Both the position numbers and the translations under genes were made by a program. Below the pieces are notes generated by a model that saw only the letters and a list, made by a program, of their open reading frames with translations, did no database searches and was not told where the DNA came from. A stretch of 42,015 nt of DNA from an uncultured bacterium (lineage in GTDB: Bacteria; Myxococcota_A; Bradymonadia; Bradymonadales; Bradymonadaceae), in the NCBI GenBank assembly GCA_937981985.1, contig CALJNB010000037.1, positions 1 to 42,015 on the forward strand. The letters are read 5' to 3'. Position 1 is the stretch's first letter, and each line of letters opens with the position of its first letter. Shown here one piece after another: positions 10,286 through 18,765 of the stretch.

Positions 10286-10453
10286 GTTCGAAGTCCTCTG
10301 GGAGTCGTCTGCGTTTACCTTCTCCCTCTGGCGCCGTCTATAGCTATGCGGTGGGTGGTGAGTGTTTTTTTCGACTACCGGTGGTTAGGTTTTCGCGTTG
10401 CAATTTTACGGGTTTTTACGCAATCTATGCCTAACTTCAGTAGGACTCTGACC

Positions 10454-10987
10454 ATGGAGAATGAAAAAACGTGGATCGCGCTAGCAGGGCGTTTAGAAAT
10501 GAAACGTTTTTTCTATTGGATAGCCGTCGCGAACGCGATTCTTTTTCTAGCCGTGTGTTTAAGCGCACTATTAGCTTTTCTTGCTATGACCTTCGGGCTA
10601 GCGTTTTGGGCTGTTCGAACGGCGGTGATTGTTTTCTTCGGTCTTTTGATTTTCTTCGGTTTACGTTTTCTAAAAAAGGCATTCGACGCGACTCGGCATG
10701 ATTTACATATAGCAATTGAAGAGGACCAAATTCTTTTTAAGAAACAAGGTAAAGTCTTTTCACAAAGTTCGATTAACGATGTATTCGAGTTTTTGATTGG
10801 ACCTACTACTGAGATGGGACTTGGGTTCGTGACGCAAAGCGGGGCAATTAGGGTAGGGTGCCACCATCAGAGAATGGGGTGGAGAGACGGCGTTCAAGTC
10901 GCGTTCAATTTCGAATTAGAACCTTCGGACTTTATTCGTTTGGTTGGAGAGTTAGGTTTGGAAGAAAAGGTTGAGCAAAAAGCTTAA
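10454..10987 (+). CDS. Small membrane protein of unknown function
   Basis: 177 aa from ATG 10454, chosen because AGGA lies 8 nt upstream and because longer starts run into the promoter and 5' end of the divergent porin gene. Two hydrophobic helices at about 18-42 and 44-64 form a hairpin, followed by a basic stretch (RFLKKAFDATRH) and a soluble beta-rich domain of about 105 aa (HIAIEEDQILFKKQGKVF) that resembles bacterial PH-like domains in pattern only. It is transcribed alone, and its stop overlaps the convergent DUF1801 gene by 4 nt. I do not recognise a family. Confidence 0.75.
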   Translation: MENEKTWIALAGRLEMKRFFYWIAVANAILFLAVCLSALLAFLAMTFGLAFWAVRTAVIVFFGLLIFFGLRFLKKAFDATRHDLHIAIEEDQILFKKQGKVFSQSSINDVFEFLIGPTTEMGLGFVTQSGAIRVGCHHQRMGWRDGVQVAFNFELEPSDFIRLVGELGLEEKVEQKA

Positions 10988-11364
10988 TTTTGTTTTGTTT
11001 TGTATTGAAGCGCGAGGCGAATCAATTTTGAGGCGACTTCTGGTATCTCGGCTTCGGCATTAAACAATAACCCCCGGGTTTTATCGAAGTCGCATTCAGG
11101 ATAATCTTTCTTCAATGATTCGATGATAGAGGTTTGGCAACTCACGAAGTATCCGATTTTACCATTTTGTTCAGCAATTCTGACGGCAGTTCCGCCCTCA
11201 CATACATAACTGGGTTGATTCCATTTTAAGGATTCTTGGATGGTATGTAATTCGAGGTTCTCGGCGATCGTGTAAACGAAGGCACGCATCTTGAGAGCGG
11301 TTTCGGTGTGTTTAAAGTTACTAAATCGTTCTTCGACCACCGGATCGTGAAAGGGGTTAGACAT
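10984..11364 (-). CDS. DUF1801 (YdhG-like) domain protein
   Basis: 126 aa, cytosolic. The family signature is clear: ESLKWNQPSYV near residue 43 followed by GGTAVRI and the C-terminal helices. DUF1801 proteins are small alpha/beta proteins, related to frataxin in fold, with no settled role. ATG 11364 lies 8 nt inside the upstream BMC-T gene (shared ATGTCTAA), so I prefer it to GTG 11373. The overlap makes translational coupling to a microcompartment shell protein likely, an unusual partner. Whether the two share a function or only a message is open. Confidence 0.85.
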   Translation of the reverse strand: MSNPFHDPVVEERFSNFKHTETALKMRAFVYTIAENLELHTIQESLKWNQPSYVCEGGTAVRIAEQNGKIGYFVSCQTSIIESLKKDYPECDFDKTRGLLFNAEAEIPEVASKLIRLALQYKTKQN

Positions 11365-11974
11365 TTCGTCCACTCAAGTTTTCGATACAATCCACGACTG
11401 CGCGTTGGGCTTCAAGGATTTCATCTTCGTTTCCACTCAAATAAAGACGGCCAAAAGCACCTACGGCTCTTACTTCGAGAAGGTTTATTGGGCTTGCTTT
11501 TTCGGCCTCGTTGGCAGCGATTAACGCGAAACCCGCGGGATGACATTCCATGACGTAGAGTGTTTCGCCTTGTGAGATGAGGTCGCCATGACGCATTCGA
11601 TTTACCAACATCGCCTGATACCCCTCCACACCACGAATGATTTGATTGGTCTTAATCGTTGGTTTAATACGGTCGTCTTCGGTGATATTATAGAAGTCCA
11701 GAATCGCGTCGCCTGCCGCACGAACTTGGCCTTGATCTTCATGATGGACTTCAAGGATTCCAAACGCGCGTTCTACGATTTGCATGCCCGGTTTAACATC
11801 GGTTTGTTTCAAACAAATGTCGGTTACCTGGTTGATTGAAATACCGGGAGCGACTTCAATGTACAAAAGCGCTTGGTCTTCTAAAGGCTGGAACCCCGTA
11901 GAAATGGTTTGCAGGAACGCCGCAAGTTTGGGTTGTAGAATATCAATATAGGTGAACGTTCTTAAATCAATCAT
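11357..11974 (-). CDS. Tandem-domain bacterial microcompartment shell protein (BMC-T)
   Basis: 205 aa holding two BMC folds, as in trimeric BMC-T shell tiles. Domain 1 (about 36-100) runs LLYIEVAPGISINQVTDICL, then the pore-side segment IVERAFGILEV and GQVRAAGDAIL. Domain 2 (about 138-203) runs LYVMECHPAGFALIAANEAEK, then LLEVRAVGAFGRLYLSG and DEILEAQRAVVDCI. Order and length fit the beta-alpha-beta-beta-alpha plan of the family. About 35 extra N-terminal residues precede domain 1. There is only a weak ribosome-binding site. It is followed by an overlapping DUF1801 gene. Two BMC-P genes and an aldolase lie 6-7 kb away on the same strand; no BMC-H is in the window. I am confident of the family from both repeats, less so of the subtype (single or stacked trimer). 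Confidence 0.85.
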   Translation of the reverse strand: MIDLRTFTYIDILQPKLAAFLQTISTGFQPLEDQALLYIEVAPGISINQVTDICLKQTDVKPGMQIVERAFGILEVHHEDQGQVRAAGDAILDFYNITEDDRIKPTIKTNQIIRGVEGYQAMLVNRMRHGDLISQGETLYVMECHPAGFALIAANEAEKASPINLLEVRAVGAFGRLYLSGNEDEILEAQRAVVDCIENLSGRNV

Positions 11975-12093
11975 CTTTGAGCCAAGTGAATAAGTAGGTC
12001 CCTTGTAACAAAAAAACGCTCGATTCGCATGGCTCTTTCTTCAAAACTTTACTAACTTCGGGCATCGTCAGTAAATCAGAGCAGAGGTTGGTT

Positions 12094-13068
12094 ATGGATG
12101 TACTTTTAGATTTATTAGATAAAGCCATCCAGAAGCGCGCGCCTTTTTTCGACGAGAAACATGAGTCTGCATTTCGGCTTTTTAACGGTTTTCTGGAGGG
12201 ATATCCCGATGTTGCGATTGATTTTTACGCAAAATCTTTGCTCATCCATTGGTACGGGAAAGAAGAATGCATTGATATCATTACCTTTATTCAACATGAA
12301 TTGTGTTCACGGTTCGATTGGATTGAAAATGTCCTCGTAAAAAGTCGAGCAAGTAAGGTCAAGTCCGAACAGAACGGGTGCTATCTTCTGCAAAACAAGA
12401 AAACTTCTTGGATAAAAGAAGATGGTGTGCGCTATTCCGTTGACCTAACCATGAATCGAGACGCTAGCCTTTATTTGGATACCCGTTCTGTGCGATCGTG
12501 GTTGAAAAAAGAATCGAAGGGCAAAGAAATTCTTAACACCTTCGCGTACACGGGGAGTTTGGGAGTAGCTGCCGTGGCTGGTGGAGCAAAACGGGTGGTC
12601 CAGTGCGATTTAAATAAGTCTTTTTTGAACGTAGCGAAGACCTCTCACACTCTAAATGGTTTTCCGATCGTGAAATCGGACTTCCAAGCTGGAGACTTTT
12701 GGAAGCATATGAATGCCTTGAAACGTAGAGGTGAACAATTTGACACTGTCATCGTCGATCCTCCCTTTTTTGCTGAGACAAAAGGTGGCCGTGTCGATTT
12801 GGCCGAAAGTACGAAAAGTATGATCAACAAAGTACGCCCCTTGGTTAAGAACGGTGGCACTATTCTATTCGTAAATAACGCACTTTTTGTTTCGGGCGAG
12901 CAATTAACGAGCGCATTAGACGGGCTTTACGATGAATGGTTATCTTTTGGTGGTCGCATCGAAGTGGACTCGGATTTTCTTGGCGACGGCGATTTTGTAA
13001 GTGATCCAGCACCTTATAACCACTCGACCAAAATAACGCTTATTAAGGTCACTCATCGCACCGCTTAA
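12094..13068 (+). CDS. Class I SAM-dependent methyltransferase, RlmI/RlmK-like
   Basis: 324 aa. An N-terminal domain of about 120 aa (FRLFNGFLEGYPDVAIDFYAK, PUA-like/EEHEE type) precedes a Rossmann methyltransferase: NRDASLYLDTRSVRSWL, motif I NTFAYTGSLGVAAVAGGAK near 148, the acidic VVQCDLNKSFL, and motif IV VDPPFF near 221. This matches the rRNA m5C/m2G methyltransferase group around RlmI and RlmKL; the target base cannot be named from sequence. The TTG at 12088 is rejected because AGAGG sits 6 nt before ATG 12094. It is divergent from the BMC-T gene and stands alone. Confidence 0.88.
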   Translation: MDVLLDLLDKAIQKRAPFFDEKHESAFRLFNGFLEGYPDVAIDFYAKSLLIHWYGKEECIDIITFIQHELCSRFDWIENVLVKSRASKVKSEQNGCYLLQNKKTSWIKEDGVRYSVDLTMNRDASLYLDTRSVRSWLKKESKGKEILNTFAYTGSLGVAAVAGGAKRVVQCDLNKSFLNVAKTSHTLNGFPIVKSDFQAGDFWKHMNALKRRGEQFDTVIVDPPFFAETKGGRVDLAESTKSMINKVRPLVKNGGTILFVNNALFVSGEQLTSALDGLYDEWLSFGGRIEVDSDFLGDGDFVSDPAPYNHSTKITLIKVTHRTA

Positions 13069-13170
13069 CAGCGCTTGGAAGATGGATTTTGATTGCCATT
13101 TTCATCGTTTTCACCTAATGAATAGGGGAACTTAGGATACAAATTTTTTTCCGGTCGTTTTGAGGTAAAT

Positions 13171-15303
13171 GTGAATTTAATGTCACTTGATGTAGTTTGG
13201 ATGTGGTTGGCTCTAGCGGGATCGTTGGTTACTGTCGCTTTAATGGGAGCAGGGGCCTACAAGGTGTATCGATTACTCAGCTATCTCTTTCCAAATCGCG
13301 GGCTCAAATCAATTCTGACTGATGTCGTGAAAGCGGTTTCGACACGAAATGATGAATTTGGTGTTAGGGTTCGCGGTTTCTTCACTTACGTTATCGGACA
13401 AGCTCGAGTGGTTGCCGAACCAGTCGGGATTCTACATCTGTTTATTTTCTGGGGATTCTTAATCCTACAGATTGAAACGATTGAATATCTTATCCGTGGT
13501 TTCGTTTGGCCTCTGATAGGTCACCCTTTCCATTGGGGAAGTTTGATCGGTAAATCTGCTTACAATATCGTAATGTCGACACAAGATATTTTTGGGATGA
13601 TCATCATTGTCGCGATGGTGATTGGGACGTTCAGGCGTTTTGTATTAAAACCTAAGCATATTGTAATAAGCCGAGATGCCGCAATTATTTCGATTTGTAT
13701 CATAGGATTGATGGTAACCAAGTTTATCGCCAATGGAGCTGAAATCGCTAATCTTGGAGACGACCTCATCCACGACCCGCGTTGGACCCCCTTTGCATTC
13801 ATGGTTTCAAAGTTTTTAGTAAACACATCTGAAAGTCTACAGGTTGTTATATTCTTCGTAGGCTTTTTGACACATATCCTCATCGTTGGATTTTTTGCTT
13901 GGTATGTCCCTGATGGGAAACACCTTCACTTGATCGGTGCTATGCCAAATATTTTCTTCAAAAAGATTGAGCCCAATGGCGCACTCTATTTTGATAAAAA
14001 CGTGAAGTTGATGATGGATGAAGTTGACGTTGAGACCTTCGGCGTGAGTCAAGTTGAAGAGCTCTCTTGGAAACAACTTCTCGATACTTACGCTTGTACA
14101 GAATGTGGACGTTGCGAACATTATTGCCCGGCTTATAACACCGGCAAACCTCTCAACCCGATGCAGATAATTCATAAAGTTAAAGATGAATTGAAAGCAA
14201 AAGGTGAGGCAGGATTCGCGAGCGAAGAGTCTCAAGGAATGGCGATGCTTACCGGCGGCGTCATCACAAAAGAAGAACTGAGTGCTTGCACAACCTGCGG
14301 TGCTTGTGTTGCCAATTGTCCCGTTTTCATCGAACACGTTGACACGATTGTCGACATGCGTCGTTATCTCGCGATGATGGAGCCCGAGTCATTGAGTCCG
14401 GAAGTAAGTCGCACTTTCCGAAACATGGAAAGCAATTCTAATCCGTGGGGACTATCATCCTCGTACCGTGCAGATTGGGCACAAGGTTTAGACATTCCAA
14501 TGCTTGCCTCAGTTGAAACACCACCCGAATATCTCTTCTTTGTGGGTTGTGCAGGTAGTTTTGATGACCGACAAAAAAAGGTCACTCAATCCTTCGCGAA
14601 AGTTCTTAAAGCAGCGGGTATTGAGTTCGCTATCCTCGGACCTGAAGAAGGCTGTACTGGCGATACGGCGAGAAGACTTGGAAATGAATACCTTTACGCA
14701 ATGCTAGCCGAAGCCAATATTGAGACCTTTAAAAAGTACAATGTTCAAAAAATCGTTACCGCTTGTCCGCATTGTTTCCACACAATAGCCAAAGAATATC
14801 CGCAATTAGGCGGGAATTATGAGGTAGTCCATCACACTGAATTACTTGCATCGTTGATGAAAGATGGGCGTATTAAGTTGAAACCAGGTGCATCTAGAAA
14901 AGTGACTTACCATGACTCTTGTTATATGGGCCGCTGGAATAACTCCTATGACGCACCTCGCGAAATTCTATCATCCGTTCCTGGGGTTAAGGTTCAGGAG
15001 ATGGCGCTCAATAAAAAGCAGAGTTTTTGTTGTGGAGCCGGTGGTGGACGAATGTGGGAAGAAGAGCACGAAGGAAAACGAATCAATATCGAACGCACCG
15101 ATCAAGCATTGGATACCGATCCTGATGAAATTGCCGTAGCGTGTCCCTTCTGTCTTACGATGTTTGATGATGGTTTGAAAAATCGTGGCTCAAACGTGGG
15201 TCTAAAAGATCTTGTGGAGATTGTGGCTGAAAATCTTGATGAGGAACGTCCCTTCCTAGAATCCAACGACGCTGAGTCTGAAACGGTCGCATCGGCTGAG
15301 TAA
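13171..15303 (+). CDS. Membrane-bound Fe-S oxidoreductase, EtfD/HdrD-like
   Basis: 710 aa. The N-terminal third has about six transmembrane helices of cytochrome-b/NarI-like type. Two [4Fe-4S] motifs follow: CTECGRCEHYCP near 309 and CTTCGACVANCP near 373. Then come two cysteine-rich CCG-type regions: VGCAGSFDDR near 457, GCTGDTARRLG, CPHCFHT, YHDSCYMGR near 581 and FCCGAGGGRMW near 619. This is the layout of the ETF:(mena)quinone oxidoreductase EtfD, which passes electrons from acyl-CoA dehydrogenases via EtfAB to quinone; EtfAB is not in the window. The start is GTG, with GAGG 5 nt upstream; ATG 13180 is an alternative. Its stop is one nucleotide from the convergent TSP3 gene stop. Confidence 0.9.
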   Translation: MNLMSLDVVWMWLALAGSLVTVALMGAGAYKVYRLLSYLFPNRGLKSILTDVVKAVSTRNDEFGVRVRGFFTYVIGQARVVAEPVGILHLFIFWGFLILQIETIEYLIRGFVWPLIGHPFHWGSLIGKSAYNIVMSTQDIFGMIIIVAMVIGTFRRFVLKPKHIVISRDAAIISICIIGLMVTKFIANGAEIANLGDDLIHDPRWTPFAFMVSKFLVNTSESLQVVIFFVGFLTHILIVGFFAWYVPDGKHLHLIGAMPNIFFKKIEPNGALYFDKNVKLMMDEVDVETFGVSQVEELSWKQLLDTYACTECGRCEHYCPAYNTGKPLNPMQIIHKVKDELKAKGEAGFASEESQGMAMLTGGVITKEELSACTTCGACVANCPVFIEHVDTIVDMRRYLAMMEPESLSPEVSRTFRNMESNSNPWGLSSSYRADWAQGLDIPMLASVETPPEYLFFVGCAGSFDDRQKKVTQSFAKVLKAAGIEFAILGPEEGCTGDTARRLGNEYLYAMLAEANIETFKKYNVQKIVTACPHCFHTIAKEYPQLGGNYEVVHHTELLASLMKDGRIKLKPGASRKVTYHDSCYMGRWNNSYDAPREILSSVPGVKVQEMALNKKQSFCCGAGGGRMWEEEHEGKRINIERTDQALDTDPDEIAVACPFCLTMFDDGLKNRGSNVGLKDLVEIVAENLDEERPFLESNDAESETVASAE

Positions 15304-15304
15304 G

Positions 15305-17362
15305 CTAACAGCCACTCATCGTTTTCGAGTAAAATAGCGGGCATAAATCAAGTTCATCATGAACACCATCGAGGTCGCTGTCTTTCCAGCAAGCGTCGCC
15401 ATGGCTCAAGAATGTGGCACGCTGATCCGGATTATGTATCGAGATACAGTTATCAAGCCCGTCAATTTTCCCATCGCCATCCAAATCATTTTCGCATCCA
15501 TCACCAATTTGATTTCCATCTAAATCGATTTGATCCGCATTGGGGAATTGAGGGCAATTATCGTTTGCATCACGAATTCCATCTCCGTCAAAATCCGTAG
15601 TACAAGCAGTAGAGCTTCCTTCCGATTGTGCGACTGTGTCTGGGACAAGTGGACAGGAGTCGCACGGGTCACCAACGCCATCATTATCGATGTCATTTTG
15701 AAATGGATTGTTGATCGATATACAATTATCCCGTGCATCTTTGACACCGTCATTGTCGATGTCATCAGAACATACATGTCCTAATTCGCCTCGGTTGGCC
15801 CTTTGATAAGGGTTGGCAACAGTAGGGCAATTGTCACAATTATCCCCAATTTTATCGTTATCTGTATCTAAACTTGAGCCATCCGCTACAGTTGGACATG
15901 GGTCCTTCCAGTCTTCTAGACCGTCACGATCTTCATCGGGTTCGCAGGTTGCACCAGGCCAGATAAGGCAGTTGTCGTTTAGGATTTGATCGCCGTCGTG
16001 ATCAGCATCCATCGCAAAGGTACAAAGATTTCCTAAACCATCACCGTTCGAGTCTTCCTGATCAGGATTACTAACACGGGGGCAGTTGTCGAAGGTATTG
16101 AAAATACCATCACCGTCAAAATCAACATCGCAAGCTTCAGCTTCTTTTCCCTTCATCGTTCTTTCATCGGCGATCAAGAAACAAGGGTCGCAAACATCGC
16201 CAAACCCATCTGAGTCCGAGTCAATCTGAGATGGATTATTTCGCCATGGACAATTATCGATGGCATTGGCACGTCCATCCCCATCCATATCTCCATTGCC
16301 CTCGCAACGGTTTCCGATTCCATCGTTATCATCATCAACTTGGTTCGGATTTTCGATTTCCGGACAATTATCAATGATATCCAAGACGAGATCAGAATCA
16401 CGGTCACCTAACATTGCTTGACGAGAACAGGCGTCGCCGACCCCATTTCGGTCCAAGTCATATTGAGCAGGGTTGGCAAGATAAGGACAGTTATCGTTTT
16501 CGAAAAGTACACCATCGGCGTCACCGTCCGTCCCATTTTTGCACCCCAATAACTCGCCGCTGATCCAAGGACAGGGATCGCATGCGTTTCCTTTTCCGTC
16601 ACCGTCAGCATCGTTTAAGTCCTGCTGCGCAAGATCAGGACATGGGTCGATAATATTTATCCAACCATCGTGATCTCGATCGGGTCCGCCAACACCAACA
16701 AAAAACTCGCAATGGTCTCCACGGCCATTTTGATTTCTATCTACCTGAGACGCGTTCGCGATTAAGGGACAGTTATCACAGAGGTCGCCGAATCCATCTT
16801 GGTCGGTGTCGACTTGGACGGGACTTGAGATGGTTGGGCAGAGGTCATTCCCATCGACAACGCCGTCGGTGTCGAAATCGTCGGCGTAAGTGCAAGGCGC
16901 GTTATCAATGCTGGGTACCCGACGGCAGGCATCACAAGAGTCCCCCAGGCCATCTTCGTCAACATCGGTTTGCGCGAAATTAGCAATATCTTGGCAGTTG
17001 TCGCACAGATCTCCGATGGAATCTGCGTCGCGATCTGCTTGATTCGGATTGGCCACTTTGGGGCAATTATCTTCAGAGTCGATCAAACCATCCAAATCCT
17101 GATCGGGTCCGGTCGAGACATCTTGGGTTATATCAGCTTCTAGGTCTGATGAGAAAAGATCGGAAATATCTGCGATTCCCAGATCTTGGGTTCTCTGTCG
17201 TAGAATACAGATATTTACCAAACATTCTTCATTGGGACCGCAGTCCTCGTTTTCTTCACAGCGTCTCGTCCCATCCGAAGAAATAGGACTCCTATTGTCG
17301 GTGCAAGCGCTGAGCGCGAGGATAGATAGACATATGGAAATGGGGAGTTTCACGTAGGACAT
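15305..17362 (-). CDS. TSP3-repeat lipoprotein
   Basis: 685 aa. A signal peptide with lipobox LSAC (Cys near 20) predicts a lipoprotein. Residues 33-52 hold a Cys-rich segment (CEENEDCGPNEECLVNIC) typical of myxobacterial surface proteins. From about 88 to the end it is a run of roughly twenty thrombospondin type 3 repeats of the DxDxDGxxDxxDNCP type, each binding several Ca2+ ions through Asp and cross-linked by Cys pairs. No enzymatic or C-terminal sorting domain follows, so it is probably a stiff, calcium-dependent surface rod or spacer. It lies 69 nt after the aldolase gene and may share its transcript, though a link to the microcompartment is unlikely since it is exported. Confidence 0.92.
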   Translation of the reverse strand: MSYVKLPISICLSILALSACTDNRSPISSDGTRRCEENEDCGPNEECLVNICILRQRTQDLGIADISDLFSSDLEADITQDVSTGPDQDLDGLIDSEDNCPKVANPNQADRDADSIGDLCDNCQDIANFAQTDVDEDGLGDSCDACRRVPSIDNAPCTYADDFDTDGVVDGNDLCPTISSPVQVDTDQDGFGDLCDNCPLIANASQVDRNQNGRGDHCEFFVGVGGPDRDHDGWINIIDPCPDLAQQDLNDADGDGKGNACDPCPWISGELLGCKNGTDGDADGVLFENDNCPYLANPAQYDLDRNGVGDACSRQAMLGDRDSDLVLDIIDNCPEIENPNQVDDDNDGIGNRCEGNGDMDGDGRANAIDNCPWRNNPSQIDSDSDGFGDVCDPCFLIADERTMKGKEAEACDVDFDGDGIFNTFDNCPRVSNPDQEDSNGDGLGNLCTFAMDADHDGDQILNDNCLIWPGATCEPDEDRDGLEDWKDPCPTVADGSSLDTDNDKIGDNCDNCPTVANPYQRANRGELGHVCSDDIDNDGVKDARDNCISINNPFQNDIDNDGVGDPCDSCPLVPDTVAQSEGSSTACTTDFDGDGIRDANDNCPQFPNADQIDLDGNQIGDGCENDLDGDGKIDGLDNCISIHNPDQRATFLSHGDACWKDSDLDGVHDELDLCPLFYSKTMSGC

Positions 17363-17431
17363 TAACGTTTAATTCACGAAAAAATGCAAGTCCGACGGAC
17401 AAAGTCTTGAATCAGATAACGATAAGGTGGC

Positions 17432-18118
17432 CTAACGTAGATATCCGTAAGAATATTCTCGGGATAAACCACGGGATTCGGGACCGAGTCCGGCTTTTTT
17501 TCGGCTATCCAGGAGGGGTTGGATTTCGTCCCACGTCAGATATCTTATAGATCCTAGGGGAGAGGCGATCGTCTGTATTTTTGCTAGCGATTCGCAATAC
17601 TCCATGCGCAAAAAGGCTTGTTCAAGATTAACTCCGCACGAAATAACGCCATGATTTTCAAGAATCAGGACATCAAATTTCTCGAGATAGGGGATAAGCG
17701 CGGCGGTGAAAAAATCTGTTTTGGGGATCGCGAAAGGTACAAGGGGAACGGTAGGCCCGATTGAGACGACCTGCTCACAAAGTATTGGGCGTTCCAGGCC
17801 AAGGCCTACGATGGAAAGCGCGGTGGAGTGGGGCGGATGAGCGTGGATTACCGCACCCACATCGGGTCTACTCTGATAGACAATTTTATGAAGCGCGAAT
17901 TCTGAAAAGGGTTTCCGAAAACCACGAACAAGCGCGCCCTCTTTATCGACAACGATGAGGTCGCGTTCGGTAACATCTCGTTTTGAAAAGGACGTCGGGG
18001 TGGCCAAGTATTGATTCTCAGAAATTCGTGTAGACAGATTCCCTTCGTGGTTGGCGACCCAGCCTTTTTCGTAAACGAGTTTAGAGTAGTCGACAATCGC
18101 GTCGCGTTTATCTCTCAT
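17432..18118 (-). CDS. Class II aldolase/adducin family protein, fuculose-phosphate aldolase-like
   Basis: 228 aa, cytosolic or within a microcompartment lumen. Zn ligands and catalytic Glu match L-fuculose-1-phosphate aldolase position for position: Glu73 (SEFALH), His92 and His94 (HAHP), His156 (ENHGVISCG); GNLSTR near 27 is the phosphate-binding loop. Such enzymes split fuculose- or rhamnulose-1-phosphate into DHAP and lactaldehyde. The ATG overlaps the stop of a BMC-P gene as ATGA. Coupling to two shell-vertex genes suggests it is cargo, as for the fucose/rhamnose aldolases of the Planctomycetes-Verrucomicrobia compartments. A tail of about 17 residues after the last aldolase helix (ending REYSYGYLR) might be an encapsulation signal, but this is speculative. 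Sugar specificity is unknown. Confidence 0.9.
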   Translation of the reverse strand: MRDKRDAIVDYSKLVYEKGWVANHEGNLSTRISENQYLATPTSFSKRDVTERDLIVVDKEGALVRGFRKPFSEFALHKIVYQSRPDVGAVIHAHPPHSTALSIVGLGLERPILCEQVVSIGPTVPLVPFAIPKTDFFTAALIPYLEKFDVLILENHGVISCGVNLEQAFLRMEYCESLAKIQTIASPLGSIRYLTWDEIQPLLDSRKKAGLGPESRGLSREYSYGYLR

Positions 18119-18387
18119 CGCGCAGTTTGGACATCATCTACGATACCAACAATGACTGACCGAACAGGGAATTTTTTAATCCCAAAGAGTTGGCGAACCC
18201 CGTTGCCCTCTTGCAAAACCAAAACAAGATCACCTTCGCCGGCTTGAACACGGTCAACCGCGAGAAATTCAGAACCTTTTGATTTCATCGCGGCATCTAC
18301 CTGCTGAACCAGAAGTAGTTTTAGTCCCTCATAAGCCGGATGTTTTACGGACGCAACGACTGGGGCAATGACTCGACATAATTTCAC
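18115..18387 (-). CDS. Microcompartment vertex protein, EutN/CcmL family (BMC-P, second copy)
   Basis: 90 aa from GTG 18387. Family pattern throughout: CRVIAPVVASVKHPAYEGLKLLLVQQV at the start, FLAVDRVQAGEGDLVLVLQEGNGVRQLFG, and the closing VRSVIVGIVDDV. BMC-P proteins form the pentamers that cap shell vertices. The GTG overlaps the stop of the first BMC-P gene (GTGA) behind an AAAGGTGA, which fixes the start; the longer frame upstream lies inside its neighbour and is not used. Its own stop overlaps the aldolase ATG. Divergence from the first copy suggests distinct vertex types rather than a recent duplication. Confidence 0.9.
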   Translation of the reverse strand: MKLCRVIAPVVASVKHPAYEGLKLLLVQQVDAAMKSKGSEFLAVDRVQAGEGDLVLVLQEGNGVRQLFGIKKFPVRSVIVGIVDDVQTAR

Positions 18388-18665
18388 GTCGTCACCTTTT
18401 TTGAGCCTACCATATCTACGTGGCCGACGATGCAAGCATCAACAGGTACGAAGGAGTTCTCCAAACCCAAGGTGGCTTCTCGGCTATTTACATAATAGAT
18501 GACATCTCCTGATCCCGCTTGAACGCTATCAACAGCGATAATCGGTGCGGTTTTTTTTGCCACGAAATCTTTGTTTATCGGTTGGACGACAAGCAAACGT
18601 ACGCCTTCTAGGCCTTCATATTTCACGGTACTGACTACAGTGCCGACGACTTTTCCGAGATCCAT
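18384..18665 (-). CDS. Microcompartment vertex protein, EutN/CcmL family (BMC-P, first copy)
   Basis: 93 aa with the EutN/CcmL pattern: GKVVGTVVSTVKYEGLEGVRLLVVQPI, IIAVDSVQAGSGDVIYYVNSREA and VDACIVGHVDMV. It is expected to form pentamers at shell vertices. AAGGA lies 7 nt before the ATG. It is first in a run of three genes whose ends all overlap (BMC-P, BMC-P, aldolase), so their translation is probably coupled; the promoter must lie in the 149 nt shared with the divergent lipoprotein gene. No BMC-H gene is seen on either side. Confidence 0.92.
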   Translation of the reverse strand: MDLGKVVGTVVSTVKYEGLEGVRLLVVQPINKDFVAKKTAPIIAVDSVQAGSGDVIYYVNSREATLGLENSFVPVDACIVGHVDMVGSKKVTT

Positions 18666-18765
18666 ATATCATCCTTCTAGGAGCCGCCAACCTATGCGAT
18701 TCCTAGCTAGCTGGCAACTCTCACATCTGGGCATTCATCTCTTGAATCGTTATTGGGAGAATCTC

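Noticed and set aside
10211..10453. N-terminal extension of the small membrane protein gene back into the porin gene
   Set aside because: A ribosome-binding site lies before ATG 10454, and the extension is antisense to the porin signal-peptide region.
15412..17000. Short repeated units that could be taken for a CRISPR or minisatellite
   Set aside because: They are imperfect and follow the codon pattern of TSP3 repeats in an intact reading frame.
18388..18435. Longer start for the second BMC-P gene
   Set aside because: The extra residues lie inside the first BMC-P gene and do not resemble the family; the GTG at 18387 has a Shine-Dalgarno and overlaps the stop.
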